Source of the DNA: Leifsonia sp. Root1293
Lineage (GTDB): Bacteria; Actinomycetota; Actinomycetes; Actinomycetales; Microbacteriaceae
Direction: 5' to 3'
DNA length: 64,000 nucleotides
Assembly (NCBI RefSeq): GCF_001425325.1
Contig: NZ_LMEH01000002.1
Location: 463,109-527,108, forward strand
Position numbers and translations under genes: made by a program. The notes beneath the pieces are model-generated. The model ran no database searches. It had not been told where the DNA came from and worked only from the letters and a program-made list of their open reading frames with translations. Below are positions 18,661 through 27,620 of the stretch, piece after piece. Each line of letters opens with the position of its first letter. The stretch's first letter is position 1.

Positions 18661-18704
18661 ACGCGCCCCCGACCTCCCGTTCCGACGGGAGGTCGGGGGC
18701 GCGT
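18661..18704 (+). terminator. strong hairpin terminator after the lipoprotein gene
   Basis: A perfect 20-bp stem (18661-18680 with 18685-18704) closed by TCCG and followed by CTGTTT. It is the most stable terminator in the window and separates the lipoprotein gene from lacI. Confidence 0.9.
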
Positions 18705-18724
18705 CTGTTTGCGTGATTCAGTCG

Positions 18725-18730
18725 TACACT
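18725..18730 (+). promoter_or_regulatory. -10 element of the LacI-family gene, leaderless
   Basis: TACACT is followed by 7 nt and ATG 18738. Confidence 0.45.
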
Positions 18731-18737
18731 TGCGGGC

Positions 18738-19763
18738 ATGTCGAGACGGTTGGCGGATGTCGCACGCAAGGTCGGAGTCAGTGAAGCCACGGTCAGCCGC
18801 GTGCTCAACAACAAGCCCGGGGTCTCGGAGGCCACCCGACGGACGGTGCTCACGGCCCTCGACGTGCTCGGCTACGAGCGCCCGACCAAGCTCCGCGGCG
18901 AACGAGCCCGCCTCGTCGGGCTCGTCATGCCCGAGCTGCAGAACCCGATCTTCCCCGCCTTCGCCGAGGTGATCTCCGGCGGACTCGCGCAGAACGGCTA
19001 CACCCCGGTTCTCTGCACCCAGACGGCCGGCGGCATCTCGGAGTCCGACTACGTGGAGCTGCTGCTGCACCAGCAGGTCTCGGGCGTCATCTTCGTCGGC
19101 GGCGCCTACGCCCAGGCCGACACCTCCCACGATCACTACGAGCGCCTGCGAGAGCTCAACCTCCCCACCGTGCTCGTGAATGCGCCGGTGCCCGACCTCG
19201 ACTTCGCCACCGTCTCGTGCGACGATCGCGTCTCGATGGAGCAGGCGTTCAGTCATCTCATGCAGCTCGGCCACAGCGAGATCGGCATCCTGCTGGGCCC
19301 GACCGACCACATGCCGTCCAGACGGAAGCTCGAGGCGGCCGCGCGGATCGCAGGCACCACGGGCCTCGAGTTGCCCGAGCGGCGCATCGTGCACTCGCTC
19401 TACTCCCTCGAGGCCGGACAGGCCGCCGCGACGAGGCTGCTCAAGGAGGGCGTCACGGCGATGGTGTGCGCCAGCGATCCGATGGCGCTCGGCGCAGTGC
19501 GCGCGGTGCGCCGTGCGGGGCTCCGCGTGCCAGAGGACATCTCCGTGATCGGCTACGACGACTCGGCGCTGATGAACTGCACCGAGCCTCCGCTCACCAC
19601 GGTGAGGCAGCCGATCGAATCGATGGGCCGGATGATCGTGGAGCTGCTCATGCGGCAGATGACCAGCGGAGCCCCGGTGACCGACGAGCTGCTGTTCGCG
19701 CCCGAGTTGGTGGTGCGGGCCTCGACGGGGCCCGCAGCGGTCGCAGCGCGCTCCGCTGGTTGA
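18738..19763 (+). CDS. LacI-family sugar repressor
   Basis: A 341-residue regulator. The N-terminal helix-turn-helix and hinge (about residues 4-55) read RLADVARKVGVSEATVSRVL and ATRRTVLTALDVLGYERP. The periplasmic-binding-like effector domain has VGLVMPELQNPIFPAFAE, QVSGVIFVGGA, PTVLVNAP and ISVIGYDDSAL. It precedes a GH13 glucosidase and sugar ABC genes on the same strand and should repress them until a glucoside is bound (inference). The stop codon TGA is formed by the type A repeat that starts here, so the last two residues are repeat-encoded. Confidence 0.92.
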   Translation: MSRRLADVARKVGVSEATVSRVLNNKPGVSEATRRTVLTALDVLGYERPTKLRGERARLVGLVMPELQNPIFPAFAEVISGGLAQNGYTPVLCTQTAGGISESDYVELLLHQQVSGVIFVGGAYAQADTSHDHYERLRELNLPTVLVNAPVPDLDFATVSCDDRVSMEQAFSHLMQLGHSEIGILLGPTDHMPSRRKLEAAARIAGTTGLELPERRIVHSLYSLEAGQAAATRLLKEGVTAMVCASDPMALGAVRAVRRAGLRVPEDISVIGYDDSALMNCTEPPLTTVRQPIESMGRMIVELLMRQMTSGAPVTDELLFAPELVVRASTGPAAVAARSAG

Positions 19764-19879
19764 GTAGCGCCCGACGGAGTCGGACGCGTATCGAAACCAG
19801 GTCCGAGCCGCGGGTCTCTGCGTCCGGTGTGGTCTCGATACTGCTGCTCGCTGCGCTCGCGGCCTACTCGACCATCGGG
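19753..19879. repeat. dispersed inverted repeat, type A copy 2
   Basis: CCGCTGGTTGAGTAG begins inside the last codons of the LacI gene. The right arm GGTCTCGATAC ... GCCTACTCGACCATCGG completes the inverted pair. The GGT TGA of the repeat ends the lacI reading frame. Confidence 0.8.
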
Positions 19880-19884
19880 CCGCT

Positions 19885-20062
19885 TGCGATCCACTTGCAT
19901 GAATCTTTACGCACATCCGAGCAAGCTGCTTACGCTTTGTTGAATTGTTGCGTCAATCTGTTACAAACACTACGTTCAACTTCACGCCGATGGAGTCGCT
20001 CGTAAAACAGCCCTTCGCGGTGCGCACGACATCCGTGCCAGACGCGATGAGGAGTCCTCCGA
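19885..20062 (+). promoter_or_regulatory. AT-rich control region of the glucoside operon
   Basis: This stretch is clearly richer in A+T than its surroundings. TTGAAT (19940-19945) and TACAAA (19962-19967), 16 nt apart, are candidate -35 and -10. TTGTTGCGTCAA at about 19947 is a weak operator-like half-palindrome. I found no convincing LacI-type palindrome with a central CG. GAGGAG before 20063 is the ribosome binding site. Confidence 0.4.
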
Positions 20063-21769
20063 GTGACCATGTCCGTACTCGATGCCGGTAAGCCGGAGCA
20101 GGCGTCATCCGATGCCCTGTGGTGGCGCAGCGCCGTCATCTATCAGGTCTACGTGCGCAGCTTCGCCGACAGCGACGGCGATGGAACCGGCGACCTGCGC
20201 GGCGTGCGACAGCACCTGCAGTACCTGAAGGACCTGGGCGTCGATGCCATCTGGTTCAACCCCTGGTACCCGTCGCCGCTCGCCGATGGTGGCTACGACG
20301 TCAGCGACTACCGCGACATCCACCCGGCGTTCGGAACGCTCGACGAGGCCGAACTCCTCATCAGCGAGGCCCTGGCCCTCGGCATCCGCACCATCATCGA
20401 CATCGTCCCGAACCACGTCAGCGATCAGCACCCCTGGTTCCGCGCGGCCATCGCCGCCGGCCCGGGATCGCCGGAGCGAGACCGCTTCTGGTTCCACCCC
20501 GGCCTCGGCGAGAACGGCGACGAGATGCCGAACCACTGGGTGTCGAACTTCGCCGGCGACACCTGGACGCGCACGACCAACCCGGATGGCACTCCGGGCG
20601 AGTGGTACCTGCACCTGTTCACCCCCGAGCAGCCCGACCTCAACTGGAATCACCCCGACGTCGTCGCCGAGCACGAGGACATCCTGAGGTTCTGGTTCGA
20701 CCGTGGTGTCGCCGGCGTGCGCATCGATTCGGCCGGCCTGCTCATCAAGGATCCGACCCTCGCCGAGGTGCCCGAGAACCCTGGTCCGGGGGAGCACCCC
20801 ACCGAGGACCGCGACGAGGTGCACGAGGTCTATCGGGCCTGGCGCCGCATCGCGGACTCCTACGAGGGCACCCGCGTGCTCGTCGGCGAGGTCTGGGTTC
20901 CGGATGCGAAGCGCTTCGCCGACTACCTGCGACCCGACGAGATGCACACGGCGTTCAACTTCGACTTCATGTCCCGCCCGTGGGGAGCGGACGAGTTCCG
21001 CGCATCCATCGACCTGATGCTCGCGGCGCACGCCCCCGTCGGTGCTCCGAGCACCTGGGTGCTGTCGAACCACGACGTGACGCGCCCGGTCACGCGCTAC
21101 GGTCGCGAGGACTCGTCGTTCGCGTTCGGGAAGAAGCGCTTCGGCACACCGACCGACCTCGTCCTCGGCACCCGCCGGGCCCGAGCGGCCGCGTTGCTCA
21201 CGGCGGCCCTGCCCGGATCGCTCTACATCTATCAGGGCGACGAACTCGGCCTGCCCGAGGTCGAACTGCCCACCACCCTGCTGCAGGATCCCATGCACTT
21301 CCGCTCCGGCGGCGTCGATCCCGGGCGAGACGGATGCCGCGTGCCCCTGCCCTGGCGCGGGACGGCTGCACCGTTCGGCTTCAGCCCGGCGCAGGCGGCC
21401 AGCGGCCCCTGGCTCCCGCAGCCCGACGACTGGTCCGCCATCACGGTCGAGGCGCAGGAGGCCGATCCCGAGTCCATGCTCAGGCTCTACCGGGAGGCCA
21501 TCCGCATCCGCAGGCAGGAGGAGGAGCTGGGCGACGGAACCCTCGCGTGGCAGCTCGGCGGCCGACCCGGGGTACTCGCCTTCACCCGCGGCGAGCACTT
21601 CCTCTGCGTGACCAACCTCTCGGATGCAGCCGTCGAGTTGCCAGCGCACGAGAGCGTCCTGCTCGCCAGCATCCCGCTCGACGGCGGACTGCTGCCCACA
21701 GACTCCACGGCCTGGCTGCGCATCACGGCAGCCGACCGCAGAGGCGGTTCGGAGCATCCGGCCGTATGA
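20063..21769 (+). CDS. GH13 alpha-glucosidase (oligo-1,6-glucosidase type)
   Basis: A 568-residue cytoplasmic glycoside hydrolase that should release glucose from short alpha-glucosides brought in by the adjacent transporter. The GH13 blocks are IIDIVPNHVSDQHPW (region I), GVRIDSAGL with the nucleophile Asp, VLVGEVWVP with the acid/base Glu, and VLSNHDVTRP with the transition-state Asp. DSDGDGTGDL near residue 38 is the Ca2+-binding type loop. The order matches oligo-1,6-glucosidases and alpha-glucosidases. Specificity (maltose, isomaltose, sucrose, trehalose) cannot be read from this. GTG 20063 has a GAGGAG site; ATG 20069 is the alternative. Confidence 0.9.
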   Translation: MTMSVLDAGKPEQASSDALWWRSAVIYQVYVRSFADSDGDGTGDLRGVRQHLQYLKDLGVDAIWFNPWYPSPLADGGYDVSDYRDIHPAFGTLDEAELLISEALALGIRTIIDIVPNHVSDQHPWFRAAIAAGPGSPERDRFWFHPGLGENGDEMPNHWVSNFAGDTWTRTTNPDGTPGEWYLHLFTPEQPDLNWNHPDVVAEHEDILRFWFDRGVAGVRIDSAGLLIKDPTLAEVPENPGPGEHPTEDRDEVHEVYRAWRRIADSYEGTRVLVGEVWVPDAKRFADYLRPDEMHTAFNFDFMSRPWGADEFRASIDLMLAAHAPVGAPSTWVLSNHDVTRPVTRYGREDSSFAFGKKRFGTPTDLVLGTRRARAAALLTAALPGSLYIYQGDELGLPEVELPTTLLQDPMHFRSGGVDPGRDGCRVPLPWRGTAAPFGFSPAQAASGPWLPQPDDWSAITVEAQEADPESMLRLYREAIRIRRQEEELGDGTLAWQLGGRPGVLAFTRGEHFLCVTNLSDAAVELPAHESVLLASIPLDGGLLPTDSTAWLRITAADRRGGSEHPAV

Positions 21770-21837
21770 AGCACCACCACCCCGGCACCAACCCACCACC
21801 ACACCCCAGCAACACAGCACCGAAAGGACCTAAGACA

Positions 21838-23205
21838 ATGAAGTCAGCAGCCAAGGTCGCGATCGCGTCATTCGCCGCGCTCGCCCTGGTCGGCACACTC
21901 GCCGGCTGCGGTACCGGATCGGGTGACGACGGCGGAAAGCTCGAGCTCCGCGTCGCCACCTTCCCGCCCGGAGCGGATCAGGCGGCCTACGACGCCTTCG
22001 CCGTTCAGGAGAAGCAGTTCGAGAAGCTCAACCCCGACATCGACGTCATCGGCGTCGAGTACGAATGGAAGGCACCGACCTTCGCCGCGCAGCTCGCCGG
22101 CGGAAGCCTGCCCGATGTCTTCACGGTGCCGTTCACCGACACCAAGACGCTGCTCGAGAACGGCCAGCTCATGGACGTCACGAAGGAGGTCACCGACCTC
22201 GGATACGCCGACAAGTTCAACCCGATCATCCTCGGGGAGGTTCAGGATGACGAGGGCAGCATCTTCGGCTTCCCGCGCCAGGCCTACGCCATGGGCCTGC
22301 ACTACAACCGCGACCTGTTCACCGCTGCGGGCCTCGACCCCGACAAGCCGCCGACCACCTGGGACGAGGTGCGCGCCGCCGCCAAGGCCATCTCGGACAA
22401 GACGGGCAAGGCCGGCTACGCCACGATGACGATGGGCAACACCGGCGGCTGGCAGCTCACGGCGCAGTCGATCTCGCGCGGCGCCGAGATGCAGACGGAC
22501 AACGGCGACGGCACCTACACGTCGACGCTGAACAACGAGGGAACGAAGGACACCCTCGAGTACTTCCACGACCTGCGCTGGGACGACGACTCGATGGGCG
22601 ACAACTTCCTGCTCGACTGGGGAAGCATCAACCAGGAGTTCGCCGCGGGCAACCTCGGCATGTACACCAGCGGGTCCGACGTCTACACGGCTCTCGTACG
22701 CGACTTCTCCATGAAGCCGGAGCAGTACGGCCTCACCGTGATCCCGACCGAAGGCGCTGAGGCCGGCGTGCTGGGCGGCGGAGACATCGCCGTGATGAGC
22801 CCGAAGATCGACGACGCCCACAAGGCCGCCGGCGTGAAGTGGATCGACTGGTACTACATGCAGAAGCTGCTGAACGAGAAGGCGGCCCAGGCCGATGCCC
22901 AGGCTCTCGCCGACAGCGACCAGGCGGTCGGGACCCCGGTCCTGCCCGTGCTCGACAAGGCGACCTACGACCAGCAGCAGGAGTGGATCAAGCCCTACGT
23001 CAACGTGCCGACGGATCAGATGGCCGGATTCTTCGACGGCATCTTCGACCAGACGCCCGTCGGCGAGTTCAAGGGTCAGACCCAGCCCATCTACGGCCTC
23101 CTCGACAACGTCATCCAGGCCGTGCTGACCGACGAGAACGCCGACGTCGACGCCCTTCTCACGAAGGCCGACTCCGACGCGCAGGCGCTCCTCGACGGAC
23201 AGTAG
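21838..23205 (+). CDS. ABC sugar-binding lipoprotein
   Basis: A 455-residue extracellular solute-binding protein of the carbohydrate family (SBP family 1 type). The type II signal peptide ends TLAGC at about residue 24. The mature part starts GSGDDGGKLELRVATFPPGA. Ligand-cleft features such as LAGGSLPDVFTVP, FGFPRQAYAMGLHYNRDLF and WDEVRAAAKAI are family-typical. GAAAGGA before ATG 21838 is a good ribosome binding site. It lies 68 nt after the glucosidase and 121 nt before the first permease. The ligand is probably an oligosaccharide hydrolysed by the neighbour (inference). Confidence 0.92.
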   Translation: MKSAAKVAIASFAALALVGTLAGCGTGSGDDGGKLELRVATFPPGADQAAYDAFAVQEKQFEKLNPDIDVIGVEYEWKAPTFAAQLAGGSLPDVFTVPFTDTKTLLENGQLMDVTKEVTDLGYADKFNPIILGEVQDDEGSIFGFPRQAYAMGLHYNRDLFTAAGLDPDKPPTTWDEVRAAAKAISDKTGKAGYATMTMGNTGGWQLTAQSISRGAEMQTDNGDGTYTSTLNNEGTKDTLEYFHDLRWDDDSMGDNFLLDWGSINQEFAAGNLGMYTSGSDVYTALVRDFSMKPEQYGLTVIPTEGAEAGVLGGGDIAVMSPKIDDAHKAAGVKWIDWYYMQKLLNEKAAQADAQALADSDQAVGTPVLPVLDKATYDQQQEWIKPYVNVPTDQMAGFFDGIFDQTPVGEFKGQTQPIYGLLDNVIQAVLTDENADVDALLTKADSDAQALLDGQ

Positions 23206-23326
23206 GCCGATTCGGTGACGGATGCCGGTTCCCAGCGCACGCGCCGGGAGCCGGCATCCGCACCGCCGCACCCCGCCCGCAGCCGCACCAGGGTCATCGC
23301 CGCCCCATACGAAGGAACCAGCCACC

Positions 23327-24307
23327 ATGACAGTCACGGATGATCCGCCCGTGGTCAGAGACGCTCCTCCCGCCGACCCGCCGGCATCCGTCGCCGTCCG
23401 ACGGCGCCGGAAGCGCAATCCGGCCACCTGGGTGCGCGGAGGCGGGCTGTCGAACCTGATCTTCCTCGCCCCGATGCTCGTCGTCTTCACGGTGTTCAGC
23501 TGGTCGCCGATCGTGCAGTCGGTCATCATGAGCTTCCAGAAGACCAACCTGGTGCAGCCTGCCACCTGGGTCGGCCTCGACAACTTCGAACGCGTGCTCA
23601 GCGACCCGAACCTCGGCACGGCCATTCTCAACACCCTCTACTTCGCCGTGCTGGCGCTCGTCTTCGGGTTCCCGATTCCGCTCTTCCTCGCCGTGCTCAT
23701 GAGCGAGGTCAAGCGGGGGAAGGGCCTCTACAGCGCCCTCGCGTACATGCCCGTGGTCATCCCGCCCGTCGTGGCCGTGCTCCTCTGGAAGGTCTTCTAC
23801 GACGCCAGCCCCAACGGCGTGTTCAACACCATGCTCGGCTGGGTCGGCATCCCGCCGCAGCCGTGGCTGCAGAGCGCGGTCACCGCGATGCCGTCGCTCG
23901 TGATCGAGGCCACCTGGGCCGCGGCCGGCGGATCGATCATCATCTACCTCGCCGCCCTGATCAGCGTGCCGCCGGAGCTCTACGACGCCGCGGAGGTCGA
24001 CGGCGCCGGCGTCTGGCGCAAGGTCTGGCACGTGACGATGCCCCAGCTGCGCGGCGTGCTGTTCATCATGCTCATCCTGCAGATCATCGCGACATCGCAG
24101 GTGTTCCTCGAGCCCTACCTGTTCACAGGGGGTGGGCCGAACAATGCGACCCTCACGATCCTGCTGCTGATCTACCGCTACGCCTTCCAGAACTCCCTCG
24201 GCGGCGACTACGGCGAGGCGACGGCGCTGAGTCTCATGCTCGCGATCTTCCTCGGCCTCATGAGCTGGGCGTACTTCAAGCTGACCGAACGATGGAGCAC
24301 CAATTGA
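23327..24307 (+). CDS. ABC sugar permease 1 (MalF/UgpA type)
   Basis: A 326-residue inner-membrane permease with six hydrophobic segments after a charged N-terminal tail of about 45 residues. The binding-protein-dependent transport motif (EAA loop) is ELYDAAEVDGAGVWRKVWHV (about residues 220-240), which docks on the ATPase. VFLEPYLFTGGGPNN near the C-terminus is typical of the sugar subfamily. The SD GAAGGA precedes ATG 23327. Its last codons overlap the start of the second permease. Confidence 0.93.
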   Translation: MTVTDDPPVVRDAPPADPPASVAVRRRRKRNPATWVRGGGLSNLIFLAPMLVVFTVFSWSPIVQSVIMSFQKTNLVQPATWVGLDNFERVLSDPNLGTAILNTLYFAVLALVFGFPIPLFLAVLMSEVKRGKGLYSALAYMPVVIPPVVAVLLWKVFYDASPNGVFNTMLGWVGIPPQPWLQSAVTAMPSLVIEATWAAAGGSIIIYLAALISVPPELYDAAEVDGAGVWRKVWHVTMPQLRGVLFIMLILQIIATSQVFLEPYLFTGGGPNNATLTILLLIYRYAFQNSLGGDYGEATALSLMLAIFLGLMSWAYFKLTERWSTN

Positions 24308-25278
24308 CCACCAGTGTGAGCTCGGATGCCGCAGGCCGCCGTGCACTGATCCCCGACACGAAGAGCCGCCGGAAGAAGGTGCGAAAGTCGCTCGACGACG
24401 AGACCGACCGCGGCGTGCTCTCGGAGTACGAACGGCGGCGCGGCGGCGTGCGGGCCTCCATGGCCGGCGTGCACGTCGTGCTGTTCGTCGGACTGGTCGT
24501 CGCAGGACTCGGACCGATCCTGTGGCTGGCGAAGGCCGCCGTGACTCCCACGCAGGACACGCTGCAGCATCCGTTCGAGCTGTGGCCGAACGGCATCGAC
24601 TGGGCGAATCTGTCGTCGGCGTGGAACGACGTGCACATCGACCAGTACTTCGTGAACACGCTGGTGATCGCCGCAGGATCGTGGCTGTTCCAGGTGCTCG
24701 TGGCCACGACGGCCGGCTACGCCCTCTCCGTACTGAAGCCCAAGTACGCGCCGATCCTCAATATGGCCGTGCTCGCGACGATGTTCATTCCGGCGGTCGT
24801 GCTGCTCGTGCCGCTGTACCTGACCATCCTGCATCCGCCGGTCATCGGAACCTCGTTGCTCAACACCTACTGGGCCGTCTGGCTGCCCGCCGCGGCGAAC
24901 GCGTTCAACATCCTGCTGGTCAAGCGGTTCTTCGACAACCTGCCGCGTGAGGTGTTCGAGGCGGCGAAGACCGACGGCGCCGGACCGTTCCGCGTGTTCT
25001 GGTCGATCGTGCTTCCGATGTCCCGCCCGATCCTCGGCGTGGTGTCGGTCTTCGCGATCATCGCCGCCTGGAAGGACTTCCTCTGGCCGCTGCTCGTGCT
25101 GCCCGATCCCGCGGTGCAACCGCTGTCGGTGCGTCTGCCCGCGGTGCAGTCGCAGACCGAGCTCGACGTGTTCCTTGCCGCGCTCGCCATCTCGACGATC
25201 ATCCCGGTCGCGCTGTTCCTCGTCTTCCAGCGGCTCTTCCTGCGCAGTGCCGGACTCGGCGGTGCCGTGAAGGGCTGA
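24304..25278 (+). CDS. ABC sugar permease 2 (MalG/UgpE type)
   Basis: A 324-residue second permease with six hydrophobic segments and an EAA loop EVFEAAKTDGAGPFRVFWSI (about residues 220-240). An N-terminal basic tail carries TKSRRKKVRKSLDDETDRG. I chose TTG 24304, which overlaps the stop of permease 1 by 4 nt and has GGAG 6 nt upstream; ATG 24292 in the same frame is possible. No ABC ATPase gene is nearby. Actinobacterial sugar systems often share a distant MsiK-type ATPase, which probably serves this one (inference). Confidence 0.9.
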   Translation: MTTSVSSDAAGRRALIPDTKSRRKKVRKSLDDETDRGVLSEYERRRGGVRASMAGVHVVLFVGLVVAGLGPILWLAKAAVTPTQDTLQHPFELWPNGIDWANLSSAWNDVHIDQYFVNTLVIAAGSWLFQVLVATTAGYALSVLKPKYAPILNMAVLATMFIPAVVLLVPLYLTILHPPVIGTSLLNTYWAVWLPAAANAFNILLVKRFFDNLPREVFEAAKTDGAGPFRVFWSIVLPMSRPILGVVSVFAIIAAWKDFLWPLLVLPDPAVQPLSVRLPAVQSQTELDVFLAALAISTIIPVALFLVFQRLFLRSAGLGGAVKG

Positions 25279-25381
25279 CGGATGCCGCGCAGCTGCGCAT
25301 CCGCCCCTCGAATTGGTGAGACGCCACTGTCTGGGATATAGTCTGTAGGTTGCTTCCGGCCGGTTGGCCGGCGGAGAACAT

Positions 25382-25454
25382 GCGCCCGTAGCTCAACGGA
25401 TAGAGCATCTGACTACGGATCAGAAGGTTGGGGGTTCGAATCCCTCCGGGCGCA
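25382..25454 (+). tRNA. tRNA-Arg(ACG)
   Basis: A 73-nt cloverleaf. The acceptor stem is GCGCCCG with CGGGCGC. The anticodon stem TCTGA/TCAGA encloses CTACGGA, anticodon ACG, expected to be edited to ICG by the TadA encoded at 48426. The T-loop is GGTTCGAATCC. Confidence 0.96.
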
Positions 25455-25459
25455 CAGCA

Positions 25460-25481
25460 GGCCCCGTCTTCGGACGGGGCC
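25460..25481 (+). terminator. terminator of tRNA-Arg
   Basis: A perfect 9-bp stem GGCCCCGTC/GACGGGGCC with a TTCG tetraloop, 5 nt after the tRNA, then ATTCTC. Confidence 0.75.
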
Positions 25482-25566
25482 ATTCTCGTCGGCTCGGTCG
25501 CACGAGTGCGTTCTCACTCCGTCCTGGCGCGATGGAGGCCCCGGGACCGCTGCGGGGTGCGGCACC

Positions 25567-27114
25567 TCAGCGTCGGGCGAGCCCCACCGTGGCCGGGCCC
25601 TCGAGGCGTCGGCCGGCCGCAGAGAACCGTGAGCCGTGCGCCGGGCAGTCCCAGCTCGCCTCGGCGTCATTCCAGGTCAGCACGGCACCGAGGTGCGGGC
25701 ACACTCCCGACACGCGGCAGGTCGCGCCGTCGACGGTGGAGGCGGCCACCGGCGAGAGGCCGACCCTGCCCACGACCCCAGTGCCTTCGGCAGGAGCCTC
25801 GACCGGGAGACGTCGGGTCAGTGCCTTCGTCCAGCCGACCGCGTAGTGCTTGCCCACGGCGGCGTTCATGCCGATGCCCGTGGCGACGGCCGCCGGAAGC
25901 GTCATCCGGTGCCGCAACCGAACCGCCCAGTCGGGCAGGTCGCCGACCAGGTCGCCCGCGAGGGTGATGGCGCACTGCGCGGCATTCGTCATGCCCCACT
26001 TGCTGTAGCCCGTCGCGAGGAACACCCGTCCCCGTCCGCGGGGCAACCACCCCGCGAACGGAACACCGTGCGGGGTCGCATAGTCCTGGGCGCTCCAGGC
26101 GTGGGTGCGCTCGGCTCCCGGCCAATGAGTCGTCGTCCACTGTTCGAGGTCGTCGACGAGCGATGCCGGCGACGGATGCCGGCCCACCCCGTGCCCGTTG
26201 CCGCCGATGAGCAGCAACTCCCCGGACCCCGCGTCGGGCCCGGCATCCGGAGTCGTCCGGATCGATCGGGAGGGATCGTCGACGCTCAGGTACATGTCGG
26301 GCGGAAGCGCGCCGCCGGGAACCCTGTAGCTCGCGGCGTACGACCGCTCGGCGGAGAGCTTCGCGAAGTACAGGCCGCGGTCGAGGATGGGCGTTCCGGT
26401 GGCCAGCACCAGGCGCTCGCAGCGGTACTCGCCCCGGGTGGTGCGCACCCGAACGGGCTGCCCGGCGCGGACACCCAGAACCGTCGTCGCCTCATGGATG
26501 GTTCCTCCGGCCGCCCGCAACTCGGAGGCGAGCGCCGCGAGAACCAGGATGGGATCGAACTGCGCCTGATCCGCCAGCCGGACGGCCCGGTGCGTCACGA
26601 ACGGCAGCCCGGCATCCTCGAGCAGGGTCGCAGGCAGCCCGGCGGAGACGGCGGTCTCGTACTCCTTCTCCACAGTGGCGACGCCGTCGGACGTGGCGGC
26701 GTAGCTGAGTGCCGCCCGCCGCTGCACGGGCACGCCGTGCTGGGCGGCGAAGTCGAGCAGCCAGCGCTGGCCGGCCAGGTTCGCGTCGACGTAGGCCTGC
26801 GTCACGCCCGGCGTGTTCCGGCCCGCCACCTGCTGGAGGTGGGCGCCCTGGAGCACACTCAACTTGGCCGTGCTGTTGCCCGTCGCCACCGCGCCGATGC
26901 TCCGGGCGTCGAGCACGGTCACGCGGCGGCCGGCACGTGCCAGGAGCAGCGCCGTGATGAGTCCTGTGAGGCCGCCTCCCACGACGATCTCGTCGACATC
27001 GCGGGCCGCCGCCTCGACTCCGAGTCCGTGGCGGTCCGTCTCGATCCCCGGTGATCGCGCATTCCAGAGGGAGATCCTGGACGAGGTCCCGGGTGGGGTC
27101 AGGAGGGAGGTCAT
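25567..27114 (-). CDS. FAD-dependent oxidoreductase with C-terminal Rieske domain
   Basis: A 515-residue two-domain redox protein. The N-terminal part (about residues 40-395) is a DAO-type FAD fold with EIVVGGGLTGLITALLLARA and FLATGYSKWGMTNAAQCAI near its end. The C-terminal part (about 430-515) is a Rieske [2Fe-2S] domain with CPHLGAVL and CPAHGSRF, giving both Cys-x-His pairs. The fusion is known in several phyla and is usually annotated as an FAD-dependent oxidoreductase. The substrate is unknown, though an amine or amino acid is common for the fold. A TAGCGT -10 lies 6 nt before ATG 27114. It is divergent from the gene at 27219. Confidence 0.88.
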   Translation of the reverse strand: MTSLLTPPGTSSRISLWNARSPGIETDRHGLGVEAAARDVDEIVVGGGLTGLITALLLARAGRRVTVLDARSIGAVATGNSTAKLSVLQGAHLQQVAGRNTPGVTQAYVDANLAGQRWLLDFAAQHGVPVQRRAALSYAATSDGVATVEKEYETAVSAGLPATLLEDAGLPFVTHRAVRLADQAQFDPILVLAALASELRAAGGTIHEATTVLGVRAGQPVRVRTTRGEYRCERLVLATGTPILDRGLYFAKLSAERSYAASYRVPGGALPPDMYLSVDDPSRSIRTTPDAGPDAGSGELLLIGGNGHGVGRHPSPASLVDDLEQWTTTHWPGAERTHAWSAQDYATPHGVPFAGWLPRGRGRVFLATGYSKWGMTNAAQCAITLAGDLVGDLPDWAVRLRHRMTLPAAVATGIGMNAAVGKHYAVGWTKALTRRLPVEAPAEGTGVVGRVGLSPVAASTVDGATCRVSGVCPHLGAVLTWNDAEASWDCPAHGSRFSAAGRRLEGPATVGLARR

Positions 27115-27120
27115 GGTGCG

Positions 27121-27126
27121 ACGCTA
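27121..27126 (-). promoter_or_regulatory. -10 element of the FAD/Rieske gene
   Basis: Minus-strand TAGCGT is 6 nt upstream of ATG 27114. Confidence 0.4.
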
Positions 27127-27218
27127 GGCTCGCGCGTCACGCTCGGCAACGGCTTGCGCATGCCGCTCGGGCGTGCTGGGCATTGCGCTTGTTCCCTCCT
27201 CGGAGCATCGTGGATCCC

Positions 27219-27581
27219 ATGATCACCAGCCTCGGTCCCAACGAGATCTTCGTGTTCGGCTCCAACGCCAGCGGCGCGCACGGAGGGGGCGCGGCCAGGT
27301 TCGCCGCCGACCACTTCGGCGCCGTCTGGGGCCAGGCCGAAGGGCTGCAGGGCCGCAGCTACGGCATCGACACCATGAGTGGACTGCCCACCATCGAGAC
27401 GCAGGTTGCCGCCTTCCTCGAGTTCGCCGCGCAGCATCCGGAACTCCGCTTCCTCGTCACGGAGGTCGGATGCGGCATCGCCGGCTACACCCCGGAGCAG
27501 ATCGCCCCGTACTTCAGCGATGCGACTCAGAACGTCGTTCTTCCCGAAGCCTTCGTCAGCGTGCTCGATCGGCGGGCGTGA
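27219..27581 (+). CDS. A1S_2505-like conserved protein
   Basis: A 120-residue soluble protein. The blocks NEIFVFGSNASGAHGGGAAR, GLQGRSYGIDT, FLVTEVGCGIAGYTPEQIAP and the overall length match, as far as I recall, the family named after A1S_2505 of Acinetobacter, often found in phages and in bacterial defence or stress contexts. The Gly-rich loop and VGCGIAGY recall macrodomain ADP-ribose loops (inference). ATG 27219 is chosen; GTG 27210 is possible. It stands alone between the FAD/Rieske gene and the SipW operon. Function is not established. Confidence 0.7.
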   Translation: MITSLGPNEIFVFGSNASGAHGGGAARFAADHFGAVWGQAEGLQGRSYGIDTMSGLPTIETQVAAFLEFAAQHPELRFLVTEVGCGIAGYTPEQIAPYFSDATQNVVLPEAFVSVLDRRA

Positions 27582-27620
27582 CGGGCGCTTTCACCCGAGC
27601 GCGACCGACCGGCTGAGACG

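Noticed and set aside
20119-23205. 1028-codon open frame on the plus strand
   Set aside because: Its first 540 codons are a shifted frame of the GH13 gene. Only the part from 21838, the binding protein, is real.
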